DNA of 64,000 nucleotides, taken from positions 1,054,001 through 1,118,000 of the forward strand of contig CAXXLG010000002.1 of assembly GCA_963674495.2 (NCBI GenBank). The letters run 5' to 3'. The DNA is from RGIG3178 sp963674495. Lineage in GTDB: Bacteria; Bacillota; Clostridia; Christensenellales; QAND01. Below, one piece after another: positions 8,686 to 21,676 of this stretch (its first letter is position 1; each line of letters opens with the position of its first letter). Below the pieces are notes generated by a model. The model did not search any database. It was not told where the DNA came from and worked only from the letters and a program-made list of their open reading frames with translations. A program made the translations under genes and the position numbers.

Positions 8686-9378
8686 ATTAAGAAGAGGATA
8701 CTGTCAGCGCTGTTGATTTTGACAATGGCGTTTGCGTTATTCAATCCAACCGCATACGCGGCCACAATGAGACCGGTGATTTCGGAACCGGGCGATGGTT
8801 GGACTGAGGAATCATTCGATCCACTGCAGCGGGGATCCGTCGGTGAAAATGTCAAAACGCTTCAGAAGCATCTGATCGCGAACGGCTATTCACTGATGAT
8901 AAACGGGGAATTCGATGTTTATACGGAGCTTGCCGTAAAATGCTATCAGGCAGCCGCCGGATATGACATCACCGGTGTTGCGGATGAGAGGACATTTGCG
9001 CGTTTGGGAAAAGTCGAGAACTTTCTTGCAATAGCGGATTCCCGACTTGGCTATAGATATGTGCGCGGCGGCAAAGGCCCCAACAAATTCGATTGCTCCG
9101 GTTTTGTGTATTGGGTGTTGAATCGATCAGGCATTGAGCAGGCGTACATGAATTCGCGTGCTTGGCCGAGAAGTAAAACATACACCAAGATCAAGAAGAT
9201 GGAGGATCTTATCCGGGGCGACATTCTCTGCTTTCGAGGGCATATGGCCATCTATTTGGGCGAAGGGCAAATGATCAACGCGTCGGGCAGCAACGGCAAG
9301 GTCGTCATACGGGAGGGAAGCATTTTCGAGTCGTCCTATTGGAGAAAGGTCTTCGTCTGTGGGTTCCGTGTGTTCTGA
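8686..9378 (+). CDS. Secreted NlpC/P60 peptidoglycan hydrolase with peptidoglycan-binding domain; putative ATT start
   Basis: Cell-wall endopeptidase cleaving peptide stems. After a stop at 8680-8682 the frame reads ATT AAG AAG AGG ATA, giving a textbook signal peptide: KKR, a hydrophobic core ILSALLILTMAFALF, and cleavage after TAYA. AAAGGGGTG (8671-8679) stands 6 bp before the ATT, so initiation at ATT 8686 (or a mutated former ATG) is the best model; a TTG at 8713 would cut the signal peptide in half. Next come a PG_binding_1 domain (LQRGSVGENVKTLQKHL) and an NlpC/P60 domain with catalytic Cys137 in FDCSGF and His186 in GHMAIY. 230 residues in total. Confidence 0.85.
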   Translation: MKKRILSALLILTMAFALFNPTAYAATMRPVISEPGDGWTEESFDPLQRGSVGENVKTLQKHLIANGYSLMINGEFDVYTELAVKCYQAAAGYDITGVADERTFARLGKVENFLAIADSRLGYRYVRGGKGPNKFDCSGFVYWVLNRSGIEQAYMNSRAWPRSKTYTKIKKMEDLIRGDILCFRGHMAIYLGEGQMINASGSNGKVVIREGSIFESSYWRKVFVCGFRVF

Positions 9379-9413
9379 GGCAATACAGACAGACAATGAT
9401 GAAAACCTAAAGG

Positions 9414-9443
9414 AATCCCCGTACTATTCGGTGTGGGGATTTT
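9414..9443 (+). terminator. Probable terminator of the NlpC/P60 gene
   Basis: AATCCCC (9414-9420) pairs with GGGGATT (9435-9441), loop of 14, followed by TTTG. It is modest in strength but well placed after the stop codon. Confidence 0.55.
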
Positions 9444-9446
9444 GTT

Positions 9447-9486
9447 ATTTGCCAAGGGGCCAGGGGGATTCCGATTTCCCCCCTCC
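9447..9486 (+). repeat. Dispersed repeat family A, copy 1 (left part)
   Basis: TTTGCCAAGGGGCCAGGGGG followed by ATTCCGATTTCCCCCC. The same string recurs at 24122, 28289 and, truncated, at 28885. This copy lacks the right half (ending in ACGGCCGCTGCGCGGGGCT) that the two full copies carry. Confidence 0.75.
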
Positions 9487-9559
9487 TCTGAAGGACATGG
9501 GCTCGATCTTCGCTGCCGCTTGCTCTCGCCTCATGCCTTTCAGAGGACTGGGTATAGAT

Positions 9560-9802
9560 TCAATTCTCTCCATCCATATCCATCCGGGCAAAGTGCGCAA
9601 CAATGGATTCCGCTGTTGATGAATCGGTGTCTTTTGCAAGCATGGCTTTCCAAAGCGCGTGAACGGCGGGATCGTCGTTTCGTCGGGCGGCGGCAATGGC
9701 CATGTCTATTTCGCGCCGCACGCGCTCTACGCTGACTCCTTCCATTTTTGCCACGGATTGAAGGGCTTTTCGTACAGTTTTTTCTATTCTCTTATCATGC
9801 AT
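9560..9802 (-). CDS. Small Spo0A C-terminal-like / hypothetical protein
   Basis: An 80-residue helical protein, MHDKRIEKTVRKALQ..., with EGVSVERVRREIDMAIAAAR followed by DDPAVHALW. This pattern is seen in small clostridial proteins often labelled as Spo0A C-terminal-domain-like; the name comes from memory of the family, no search was run. The start at 9802 is chosen because AAGGG lies upstream (GGGGTAAGGGTAGT) and the frame beyond it crosses the operator region of the divergent regulator. It faces away from the XRE gene and may be under the same operators. Confidence 0.6.
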   Translation of the reverse strand: MHDKRIEKTVRKALQSVAKMEGVSVERVRREIDMAIAAARRNDDPAVHALWKAMLAKDTDSSTAESIVAHFARMDMDGEN

Positions 9803-9905
9803 ACTACCCTTACCCCAATTCCGTTTGTTGCACAAATTCACGCTCTCTGTTTCCACAGGCAGTCCTCCATGTTCATTACCAATAAGGCTCACACCATCTG
9901 TTAGT

Positions 9906-9948
9906 TTAAGGGAATATCCCTTAAAAGTCAATAAGGGATATTCCCTTG
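9906..9948 (+). promoter_or_regulatory. Twin palindromic operators upstream of the XRE regulator
   Basis: Two near-identical dyads: TTAAGGGA-ATA-TCCCTTAA (9906-9924) and AAGGGA-TAT-TCCCTT (9933-9947). Their centres are 25 bp apart. They lie in the gap between the divergent small gene and the XRE gene, the place where an autoregulated lambda-repressor-like protein would bind as two dimers. Confidence 0.7.
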
Positions 9949-9975
9949 AGACATAATGGTTTCGAGGTGATTTCC

Positions 9976-10194
9976 ATGTTTGACAGAATCCGAAATATGC
10001 GGGAAGACCGTGATATGACGCAAGCCCAAATGGCCGAATATTTGAGCATTCACCAAACAACCTATTCCGACTATGAGCTTGGGAACCTCAATATCCCTGT
10101 GTCCGTCTTGGACAAGCTTGCAGATTTATTCGAAACCAATATTGATTATCTTGTGAATCGAACGGACGAGAGAAAGCCATATCCGAAAAAATAA
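9976..10194 (+). CDS. XRE-family transcriptional regulator
   Basis: A 72-residue Cro/cI-type HTH protein: MFDRIRNMREDRDMTQAQMA, then helix 3 region SIHQTTYSDYELG and the tail VLDKLADLFETNIDYLVNRTD. This covers the domain completely with no sensor part. ATG 9976 is chosen because GAGGTGA (9964-9970) precedes it by 5 bp; the frame extends further left into the operators. Likely a repressor of itself and of the divergent gene through the twin AAGGGA dyads. Confidence 0.88.
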   Translation: MFDRIRNMREDRDMTQAQMAEYLSIHQTTYSDYELGNLNIPVSVLDKLADLFETNIDYLVNRTDERKPYPKK

Positions 10195-10493
10195 CTATGT
10201 TAAGCTTTAGGCGAAAGGCAACGTTATAAAACAGAAAGATCAAATCCCGCCCACCGCCCTTTTTGGATGGGGCTACGCCCCATGCCCCCAAGAAAAGAAT
10301 GGTCGGACTCAAGCTACGATCTTGCGAAAACATTGTGAAGCGACAGAACCGTCTCGGTGTTTTCTTTTTTTAGCTCTGTTACCGGATGGCTCCTGAATTC
10401 CTCAATAGGGTGGCGGGTGGGATTCGATAAAAGCCCGTCAGACTGAAACGGTCGCTGCGCAGAGCTTGAATTTGCCTAAATCAGATGATATTA
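10195..10493. other. Intergenic stretch with repeat remnants
   Basis: No gene seen. It contains a GC-rich dyad GGGGCTACGCCCCATGCCCC around 10268-10290 and, near 10444-10470, ACTGAAACGGTCGCTGCGCA, which resembles the right end of repeat family A (GAAACGGCCGCTGCGCGGGG). Probably a decayed copy. Confidence 0.4.
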
Positions 10494-11405
10494 TCACTTT
10501 TGATCACACAGCCAATTCACTATATAATTAAAACGTTCCTCTGTGAGGGCATGACCGCCATGATATCTTTTGTGCTGTAAATTTCCGCCCGCATTGAAGC
10601 TGGTGTAAACAGGTTTTACCTTTTGGTAGATTAAATCAGCATCTTTTGAGTATTTATCATCGTCTGCTGATACGATCAACAATTTATTGGGAGCAATATT
10701 TTTCACAAGGTCGTCGATATCATATTTTCCATAGAAGTTGGGTATTACACTGGCCATTTCAATTCCGACGCCATTCTCCATACGATTTTGGAACGTACAG
10801 GCACTCCCGCTTGCGCATCCGTAACGAATACGTTTATCAATGCTCATTAGGAATAAAACGGTGTTGCCGCCATACGAGTGTCCCAGAGTGCTGATTTTTT
10901 CTTTATTGACATATGGAAGATTCTCCAAAATAGAAACACCCGCCATCGCGTCCGAGATCACCGTGCGCATTAGAGTATCTCCTTTGATAATTCGGTAGCA
11001 CATCTCGTTATAATGCTGCAAAAAATCACCGTCATTATCTTGAGGGGAAATGCCCGTCGCATTTGTTCTTCTATCTTCAAAACAAATTGAATCAGGGCAC
11101 AAAACGACAAATCCTCTTTGAGCCAATGGCGGGCCAAATGCTTGTAAGGGATTTCCGGCGAAGCCCACGACTTCGCTTTTGCCTAAATGTCTTTGACCAT
11201 TGTGCTGGTGGTGAATGATGATTGCAGGACAGGATATTGCATTATCCGGAATCAATAAAAATGCCGGAATTTTACTGCCTTCGTTTTGATAAACGATCAA
11301 TTGTTGCTCATAGCCTTCTTTAATTTCAGAGCCAACAATGTCATATTCAATTGCACTGGATAAATCGTCTTTGATCCCAAGTAAAACAGAGATGGCATTT
11401 TGCAT
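10494..11405 (-). CDS. Alpha/beta-hydrolase (dienelactone hydrolase-like esterase)
   Basis: A 303-residue soluble hydrolase. The nucleophile elbow is GHSYGG (serine at about residue 195), the acid is probably in VSADDDKYSKDAD and the histidine in YHGGHALTEE close to the C-terminus; the oxyanion region is IIIHHQHNGQRHLGK. The overall plan matches dienelactone hydrolase and cephalosporin-C deacetylase-like esterases. Substrate unknown. TTG at 11408 and ATG at 11405 are both possible starts; neither has a strong ribosome site. Slightly lower GC than its neighbours. Confidence 0.82.
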   Translation of the reverse strand: MQNAISVLLGIKDDLSSAIEYDIVGSEIKEGYEQQLIVYQNEGSKIPAFLLIPDNAISCPAIIIHHQHNGQRHLGKSEVVGFAGNPLQAFGPPLAQRGFVVLCPDSICFEDRRTNATGISPQDNDGDFLQHYNEMCYRIIKGDTLMRTVISDAMAGVSILENLPYVNKEKISTLGHSYGGNTVLFLMSIDKRIRYGCASGSACTFQNRMENGVGIEMASVIPNFYGKYDIDDLVKNIAPNKLLIVSADDDKYSKDADLIYQKVKPVYTSFNAGGNLQHKRYHGGHALTEERFNYIVNWLCDQK

Positions 11406-11503
11406 CAATGCTGAACACTCGCTTTCTATTTACTTAATGTAAATATATCATAATAGATCACGAAAGAAAAAGGCGGCGATAAATCATTTGCATGACTATC
11501 AAC

Positions 11504-11528
11504 AAGCAAAGGGACGGTTCATCTGCTT
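11504..11528 (+). repeat. Dispersed short repeat family B, copy
   Basis: A 25-bp unit with ends AAGCA...TGCTT and core AGGGACGGTTC. Several other 25-27 bp copies lie at 24063, 24273, 24331, 24826, 25041 and elsewhere. Confidence 0.75.
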
Positions 11529-11572
11529 GCTACTGGCGGAGGTGAGAAAAGCCAGCCCCGTATCATCCCGCT

Positions 11573-11650
11573 TATTCCATTTGCCCCTACATCCGAAAAT
11601 GCTATGATATTCCCACCAGTAAGTGCGCATATGAACATCGCGGTGGCCTG
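11573..11650 (+). repeat. Decayed duplicate of the mnmA promoter and first codons
   Basis: TTATTCCATTTGCCCC, ACATCCGAAAATGCTATGAT and ATTCCCACCA here match 13393-13442 just before mnmA almost base for base, then ATATGAACATCGCGGTGGCC matches the mnmA start (CATGAACATCACGGTCGGC). The copy keeps the -35/-10 pair (TTGCCC at 11581, TATGAT at 11603) but lost the AGGAGG ribosome site. Its similarity ends at the 3' end of the lipoprotein gene. Confidence 0.8.
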
Positions 11651-13171
11651 TCAGAATCTTTTCTTCTCTAGTATGTTCGCGTCCAGCGCGTTGATCTCCA
11701 TATAATCGATGAGCGGCAATTGTTCCTTGAATTGGTATTTTACCTGTGTATATACAACAGGCTTTCTATCGAAATGTCCAAGGAATAGGTCCCAGTCCCA
11801 ATCGTCTTCCGGCATATCGACCACATACACCCCGCTCAGCCGCCAGGAGGGAATCAACAGATACTTGCCCTCTTCCTGCGGGTCTACGATCTTATACAAC
11901 CCAAGCGATATCCGGTCAATGTTAAATGTATCGGGACATTGTTTCTGATGCCAGGCCCAGTTGAGTGCCCGAAGATAGATAACGCCTTCGTCCTCCAGCG
12001 TTTGAACGACCTGCTCAAACGGGGCAAGCGCCACGTTCTCGTTGACCACCTTGACCAGCGTCGAGGGGGATTGCCATTCGACGCTGCGCAGACCCTCCTT
12101 GTCGATGCACACCGTGAGATACTCATTGCGCCAACTATGCTTTGCTTCGTAATCATTTAATTGGATGCCGCCAATGAAATAACCGCCGCGCTGGATATGT
12201 TCACGGACGCCGTTGTAACTTCTGGTGAACATGAATACGTAGTATTCATCCATAGGCAAGCCGTAGGCACGGTTTGGGTCAACGTATCCATACCTGCTCT
12301 TGCCGGAAAACGCGAGATCCATGTAGTCCGCGCCCATGTCGGATACGATCTGCCGCGCCTGCGTTTCAGCCTCCTGATACCCGATGCCCGCGGAGGGCAG
12401 ATCCTCCGTGTTGGATTCATAGAAATGATCGGTGAGCGGACCGTTGGATTTTCCGTCCATACGGTCCACTAAAAAGCAAAACGTATTGGCTCCATATTGT
12501 TCCAGAGTAATCTCATATACAACATCCGGTTCCTGCGCGAACCACATATATGAATACTGTTCAGGTCCGGAAGGAACACTGCTTGGCTTGAGTGCAAAGG
12601 AGGTGTCCGCCAACTGGGGCGTGGTATTATCCGGGTTTTTAAGAAATGCCTTTGATTTTTGAATGTCTTCAACCAAAAGCTTCTTAAACAACGCATATCC
12701 GTCGGGATCGATGTCTTTCAATTGTGACAGGGAAGAATCGGGATTGTTCAATTCATCTTCCATCTGCTCCAGAATCTTTTGCGTCTGCTCCTTTGTTACA
12801 AAACAGGTAGCGCCCGTTGGAAATTCATATACGGGCTTGCCTTTTGTAAATACGTCGATCAGGTTATCCACAAACGCCTGATCGATTGTGCGCGGCTCTA
12901 TCTGCAGTACCGGTATGTTCGTAGTTCTGGGCATAACGACCTGTACCTGTACGTTCAAAGAGGTCTTCGCGTCGGTGGTCTTGGTTTGCACCGTTGCCGT
13001 CTGCGGCACGGCATAGGCACGATCAGCCTGGCGCTCCGTCAAAGAGTTCATCTGCGCATCGTTGTTCGTAGCCGTCCAGAATTCCTGAATATCGATATAT
13101 CCGCCCGGTGCGCAGGAGCAGAGCATCAGGGCCATTGCGAGAGAATAAACAAAAACGAGACGTTGTTTCAT
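11651..13171 (-). CDS. Large uncharacterised lipoprotein
   Basis: A 506-residue extracytoplasmic lipoprotein of unknown function. The start at 13171 gives a lipoprotein signal MKQRLVFVYSLAMALMLCSC with lipobox LCSC; GGAG lies about 10 bp upstream. The mature part is acidic, without repeats or further membrane segments, and holds several aromatic-rich stretches (EQYSYMWFAQEPDVVYEITL; PMDEYYVFMFTRSYNG; IPSWRLSGVYVVDMPEDDWDWD). It resembles large clostridial lipoproteins of the DUF6034 kind, from memory only. Monocistronic, between an esterase and mnmA. Confidence 0.7.
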   Translation of the reverse strand: MKQRLVFVYSLAMALMLCSCAPGGYIDIQEFWTATNNDAQMNSLTERQADRAYAVPQTATVQTKTTDAKTSLNVQVQVVMPRTTNIPVLQIEPRTIDQAFVDNLIDVFTKGKPVYEFPTGATCFVTKEQTQKILEQMEDELNNPDSSLSQLKDIDPDGYALFKKLLVEDIQKSKAFLKNPDNTTPQLADTSFALKPSSVPSGPEQYSYMWFAQEPDVVYEITLEQYGANTFCFLVDRMDGKSNGPLTDHFYESNTEDLPSAGIGYQEAETQARQIVSDMGADYMDLAFSGKSRYGYVDPNRAYGLPMDEYYVFMFTRSYNGVREHIQRGGYFIGGIQLNDYEAKHSWRNEYLTVCIDKEGLRSVEWQSPSTLVKVVNENVALAPFEQVVQTLEDEGVIYLRALNWAWHQKQCPDTFNIDRISLGLYKIVDPQEEGKYLLIPSWRLSGVYVVDMPEDDWDWDLFLGHFDRKPVVYTQVKYQFKEQLPLIDYMEINALDANILEKKRF

Positions 13172-13403
13172 AGGTACCATTCTCCAAAGATATTGATTAC
13201 ACATTGCCAACAGTAATCATCATAATGCAAAATACATTATATATCAATATATATCAATATTAAAAATAAATTAATATCAGATAAAACAACTCGGTAAAGA
13301 AACAGGGCTGTTCGTTGTCAAAAGGAGATCTCAGATTCTACGTATGTTATATGAGAGGAAAAAGAGCATCTCTTCAATTTGACGGCAATGTCTTTCTTCC
13401 CAT

Positions 13404-13432
13404 TTGCCCCCCACATCCGAAAATGCTATGAT
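13404..13432 (+). promoter_or_regulatory. mnmA promoter
   Basis: TTGCCC (13404-13409), 17-bp spacer and TATGAT (13427-13432) with an extended -10 TG. It lies 24 bp upstream of the mnmA ATG, giving a very short leader with AAGGAGGTG. The promoter is duplicated at 11573-11650. Confidence 0.75.
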
Positions 13433-13455
13433 ATTCCCACCAAGGAGGTGTTTGC

Positions 13456-14526
13456 ATGAACATCACGGTCGGCATGTCCGGCGGCGTGGATTCCGCCGTC
13501 GCGGCGTATCTATTGAAAAAACAGGGACATGCTGTTACCGGCGTGTTTATGCTCAACTGGGAAGAAGAGGATGCAAACGGTGTGTGCACCGCTGCGGACG
13601 ACTATGAGGACGTGCGCCGCGTGTGCGACGTCATCGACATCCCTTACTATACCGTCAACTTTTCAACGGAATACCGCGAACGTGTCTTTTCGGTTTTTCA
13701 GCACGAATATGCCGCGGGGCGCACACCCAATCCCGACGTTCTTTGCAACAGCGAGATCAAGTTCAATGCGTTTTTGGATTTTACACTACAAACGCAGGCG
13801 GATGCACTGGCAACGGGACACTATGCGCGTCTAACAAAACGGGATGGTTTGACGATGCTGCTGCGCGGGACAGATCGGAACAAGGATCAGAGCTATTTCC
13901 TCTGTACGCTCAATCAGCGGCAGCTTAACCGTGCGATGTTCCCGGTGGGGGATATGCAAAAGCGGGATGTTCGGAAAATCGCAGCGGATATCGGTTTGCC
14001 CAACGCCGCGAAAAAGGATTCCACCGGCATCTGCTTCATCGGTGAGCGGAAGTTCTTCGACTTCATCAGCCGTCATGTGCCGACAAAGAGCGGCGATATG
14101 GTGGACGTGGATACGCAAAAAGTGCTTGGGCGCCATCAAGGGCTGTCGCATTACACCGTTGGACAGCGAAAGGGCATCGGGCTTGGTGGCATGGGCAGCG
14201 GCGCGGCGTGGTTTGTGGCGGATAAGGACGTGCCGCACAACATACTGTACGTATGCCAGGGACGCGACCATCCTGCCCTATATAGGGAAGGGCTTGAAAC
14301 GGAAGGCTTCTCATGGATCATGGGAGAGTCTCCGGCGCAGTCGTTTGCATGCACGGCCAAGTTCCGCTACCGTCAACAGGACGCACCGTGCAAGGTAGTG
14401 GTACAGGCACGCGGCGTACGCGTGTTGTTTGATACAAAGCAACGCGCCGTCACGCCAGGGCAGTATTGCGTACTGTATGATGGAGAAGTTTGCCTTGGCG
14501 GCGGGGTTATCCTGCGCGGTTGTTGA
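13456..14526 (+). CDS. mnmA: tRNA-specific 2-thiouridylase
   Basis: Inserts sulfur at C2 of the wobble uridine of tRNA-Lys, -Glu and -Gln, using ATP and a persulfide donor. The 356 residues carry the PP-loop MSGGVDSAVAAYLLK at residues 7-21, the first catalytic cysteine in PDVLCNSEIKF, the second in STGICFIGER, and the family motifs GHYAR and YTVGQRKGIG. AAGGAGGTG stands 7 bp before the ATG. The usual clostridial partner (cysteine desulfurase IscS/NifS) is not adjacent. It sits directly upstream of the rRNA promoters. Confidence 0.96.
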   Translation: MNITVGMSGGVDSAVAAYLLKKQGHAVTGVFMLNWEEEDANGVCTAADDYEDVRRVCDVIDIPYYTVNFSTEYRERVFSVFQHEYAAGRTPNPDVLCNSEIKFNAFLDFTLQTQADALATGHYARLTKRDGLTMLLRGTDRNKDQSYFLCTLNQRQLNRAMFPVGDMQKRDVRKIAADIGLPNAAKKDSTGICFIGERKFFDFISRHVPTKSGDMVDVDTQKVLGRHQGLSHYTVGQRKGIGLGGMGSGAAWFVADKDVPHNILYVCQGRDHPALYREGLETEGFSWIMGESPAQSFACTAKFRYRQQDAPCKVVVQARGVRVLFDTKQRAVTPGQYCVLYDGEVCLGGGVILRGC

Positions 14527-14585
14527 CAAGCAATTGCATGCAGACCGAAAGAATTTAAAATGATAGAAATTTCGGTACAAAGGTG

Positions 14586-14614
14586 TTGACATAGAAGGCG
14601 CGTCTTGTTAATAT
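14586..14614 (+). promoter_or_regulatory. rRNA operon promoter P1
   Basis: TTGACA (14586-14591), 17-bp spacer, TAATAT (14609-14614). Confidence 0.75.
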
Positions 14615-14725
14615 AGGTGAGCGTCGCCGAAGGCAAGACGAAGCGGCGATGGAAATGAACTTGTTGCTATACGTAAACACCTCGAATGGGAACGTCTGAA
14701 ACGGTTAAATGTTAGAAATTGGACG

Positions 14726-14754
14726 TTGACAGATAGCAATGGGTTTGTTACAAT
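14726..14754 (+). promoter_or_regulatory. rRNA operon promoter P2
   Basis: TTGACA (14726-14731), 17-bp spacer, TACAAT (14749-14754), about 150 bp before the 16S 5' end. Between them is the leader with CCTTCAAAACTGCATAG (around 14793), a motif recurring as CTTGACAACTGCATAG before 23S at 16779. Tandem promoters are the norm for clostridial rrn operons. Confidence 0.8.
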
Positions 14755-14904
14755 AAGAGTCTGCGCCAAGAACAGCAAAACGCAGAAGAGCACCTTCAAA
14801 ACTGCATAGTAAATCCAAGCAAGAAAAGCAACAGCCAAGCGATTCCAAAGATAGAGCGACAGCCTGGACAAACAAATTGGTGAAGACGCGTAAGCGTTAA
14901 CATT

Positions 14905-16445
<1,541 letters not shown>

Positions 16446-16586
16446 AGTAAGAAACATCCTTAGGGTGTACAAAAAAACAGGCGTCGCGTTTGGAAACGCA
16501 CGGCTGTACTGGATTTACTATGTGGCTTTGTGGGTGCACTTGCATCTACGAAGGCAAAAGTGGCGGGTAAACCATCATGTGTTTAT

Positions 16587-16662
16587 GGGGGTGTAGCTCA
16601 GCCGGGAGAGCACCTGCTTTGCAAGCAGGGGGTCAGCGGTTCGAACCCGCTCATCTCCACCA
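16587..16662 (+). tRNA. tRNA-Ala (TGC)
   Basis: 76 nt with encoded CCA. Acceptor GGGGGTG pairs with CATCTCC (including G-T pairs), anticodon loop CTTTGCAAG gives TGC, and the T loop is GGTTCGAACCC. It lies in the 16S-23S spacer. Confidence 0.97.
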
Positions 16663-16673
16663 AAAACTATCGT

Positions 16674-16750
<77 letters not shown>

Positions 16751-16876
16751 AGACAATGATTAATTTCATTGTGCGCACCTTGACAACTGCATAGAGAGAG
16801 AAAGAAAAACGCGAAGGCAATACAATAAAGAAACAATTGGGAATGCGAAAGCATGAACAGTTTCGTCAAAATTAGC

Positions 16877-19792
<2,916 letters not shown>

Positions 19793-19877
19793 GCAGGTAG
19801 CCTTAGCGTCTGACAGACTTTCTCTATGCGGTTGTGAAGGTGCGCAACATCTTCAAACCATGAAAATGTTACCCATT

Positions 19878-19996
<119 letters not shown>

Positions 19997-20004
19997 CCAA
20001 ATAT

Positions 20005-20079
20005 TCCTCAGTAGCTCAGCGGTAGAGCGTCCGGCTGTTAACCGGAATGTCGTAGGTTCAATCCCTACCTGGGGAGCCA
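20005..20079 (+). tRNA. tRNA-Asn (GTT)
   Basis: 75 nt with encoded CCA. Acceptor TCCTCAG pairs with CTGGGGA, anticodon loop CTGTTAAC gives GTT, T arm GTAGGTTCAATCCCTAC. It follows 5S by about 10 bp and shares the operon terminator. Confidence 0.97.
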
Positions 20080-20085
20080 AGATTC

Positions 20086-20117
20086 AGCCCCAAGCCAATT
20101 GGCTTGGGGCTATTTTT
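20086..20117 (+). terminator. rRNA operon terminator
   Basis: AGCCCCAAGCC (20086-20096) pairs perfectly with GGCTTGGGGCT (20101-20111) across AATT, followed by ATTTTTG. Confidence 0.95.
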
Positions 20118-20280
20118 GTACGCGTAAACTCTATTGAAGGGCTGCTTGACGCGTGTGCTGTCCTGATAAATTAATCTTATCCTGTTACGACAAAGCCGCT
20201 TTGCGCTCCATTAAATCTTTCTCTTTTGCATATTTCCAATGCCCAACAGGGGTGCCGGATAGGCAATAAAGGGCAGACTC

Positions 20281-20309
20281 TTGCAAATGTTAAATAGTAG
20301 ATATAGAAT
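20281..20309 (+). promoter_or_regulatory. Promoter of the MDR dehydrogenase
   Basis: TTGCAA (20281-20286), 17-bp spacer, TAGAAT (20304-20309), 48 bp upstream of the ATG. Confidence 0.65.
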
Positions 20310-20357
20310 ATATATAAATAAAAATTTGTTGGAGTACGAAAGGGGAAAGACGAACAC

Positions 20358-21380
20358 ATGGAAAAGAAAACTATGAGGGCCGTAACATTTATCGACACGG
20401 GAAAACTGGAGATGCAAGAGTATCCGATGCCCAAGGCTGAACACGGACAGGTATTGGTGCGCATTTTGGCTTCGGCAATTTGCACGGTCGACCAGCGTGT
20501 GTACAATGGCGTTACACATCCCAAGTTTCCCAAGGTTCAGGGTCATGAAGCAGTAGGCGAAGTTGTAGAATTGGGCGAAGGCGTAGTCGGTCTTGAAGTG
20601 GGCGACCATGTAATCCTTGGCCGCCAGCAATGCTTCTTCTGCCCCAACTGCCGCAATGACAAAAACAGCTGTACGAATCGCTTGAATGGCGGCGTTGGAT
20701 TTAACTATTTCTCCGAGTACGTGGTGAAGGATCTGCCCATCCTGACAAAAGTATCCAAGGATGTGCCTGTGGAGTGGGCTGCGATAGGCGAGCCGATTTC
20801 CTGCGTCGTACACAGCATCAAACGCTCCCGCCTGCAAGCCGGTGAGACCTGCGTTGTGATTGGAGCTGGGATCATGGGCCTGTTGCATACGCAGATCGCG
20901 AAGGATATGGGGGCCAAGGTCATCGTTTCCGAGCCCGATGCCCGCCGCCGTGAGCGCGCGGTGCAGTGCGGTGCGGATTTTGTGGTTGACCCCACCAAGG
21001 AAAATCCGGTACAGTTTGTCAAGGATCACAACGGTGGACACGGTGCCGATGTCGTGTACTTTGCCATCGCCATCAGCAAAGCATTCCCGCAGAGCATGGA
21101 GATGCTTGACCATACCGGCCGCATCGTATGCTACAGCTCCCAGCATCCAAACGATCCGGTTGCGCTCGATGTGGGCAAAATTCACAGCACAGAGCAGGAA
21201 ATTATCGGTACAGTCGGTTCCACGGCGTTGGATTTCACACGTGCGGCGCAGCTGCTCGATGATAAAAAGCTGAAGATGGATCTCGTGATCGATCACGTCA
21301 TTCCGTTTGACGACTTTGAGGATGCATTCGAAAAATCCGTCGTGCCCGGAACATACCGCGTTGTCATGAAGATGGAATAG
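20358..21380 (+). CDS. Zinc-binding medium-chain dehydrogenase (alcohol/polyol dehydrogenase family)
   Basis: 340-residue NAD(P)-dependent oxidoreductase. The catalytic-zinc cysteine is in SAICTVDQRVY, followed by GHEAVGEVVELG; the structural-zinc lobe is CFFCPNCRNDKNSC (four cysteines). The Rossmann motif is VVIGAGIMGLL at about residue 170, followed by an acidic residue in SEPDARR, which suggests NAD+. The nearest classes are sorbitol, threonine and alcohol dehydrogenases; the substrate cannot be read from sequence. AAAGGGGAAAG is the ribosome site. It stands alone, after the rRNA operon. Confidence 0.88.
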   Translation: MEKKTMRAVTFIDTGKLEMQEYPMPKAEHGQVLVRILASAICTVDQRVYNGVTHPKFPKVQGHEAVGEVVELGEGVVGLEVGDHVILGRQQCFFCPNCRNDKNSCTNRLNGGVGFNYFSEYVVKDLPILTKVSKDVPVEWAAIGEPISCVVHSIKRSRLQAGETCVVIGAGIMGLLHTQIAKDMGAKVIVSEPDARRRERAVQCGADFVVDPTKENPVQFVKDHNGGHGADVVYFAIAISKAFPQSMEMLDHTGRIVCYSSQHPNDPVALDVGKIHSTEQEIIGTVGSTALDFTRAAQLLDDKKLKMDLVIDHVIPFDDFEDAFEKSVVPGTYRVVMKME

Positions 21381-21482
21381 GTAGCGTTTGGTGGTTGCGT
21401 GAGAAAGTGATCAAGAGGCAAGCTAAGCACGAGGCCATGCTTTTAAAGAGGTTAGGTCAAACCCTATCTAAGGAAACACATT

Positions 21483-21509
21483 CAGCCCCGCACAAATGGT
21501 GTGGGGCTG
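21483..21509 (+). repeat. Hairpin repeat (family C), copy 1
   Basis: CAGCCCCGCAC (21483-21493) pairs with GTGTGGGGCTG (21499-21509) with one G-T pair. Similar hairpins CAGTCCCGCATAATTTCGCG and AGTCCCGCATAGAGATGTGC occur at 24941 and 25068. It may also terminate the dehydrogenase transcript, though no long T run follows. Confidence 0.6.
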
Positions 21510-21676
21510 AGTTATTTGTGCAGAAAGCGTTTTACGCTGTAGCCTTCACAATATATTGGCGTTGTTTATTAGAAAATAAGGCATATAAGGATAAACAGTA
21601 CGCATCAAAGCCTGTGTTATGTTATAGTAACTTATGCAAAGCAATAAATAAAAAATAACAGCATGAGGTAAACGAT

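Noticed and set aside
14523..14528. TTGACA at the end of mnmA as a third rRNA promoter
   Set aside because: No acceptable -10 hexamer at 16-18 bp.
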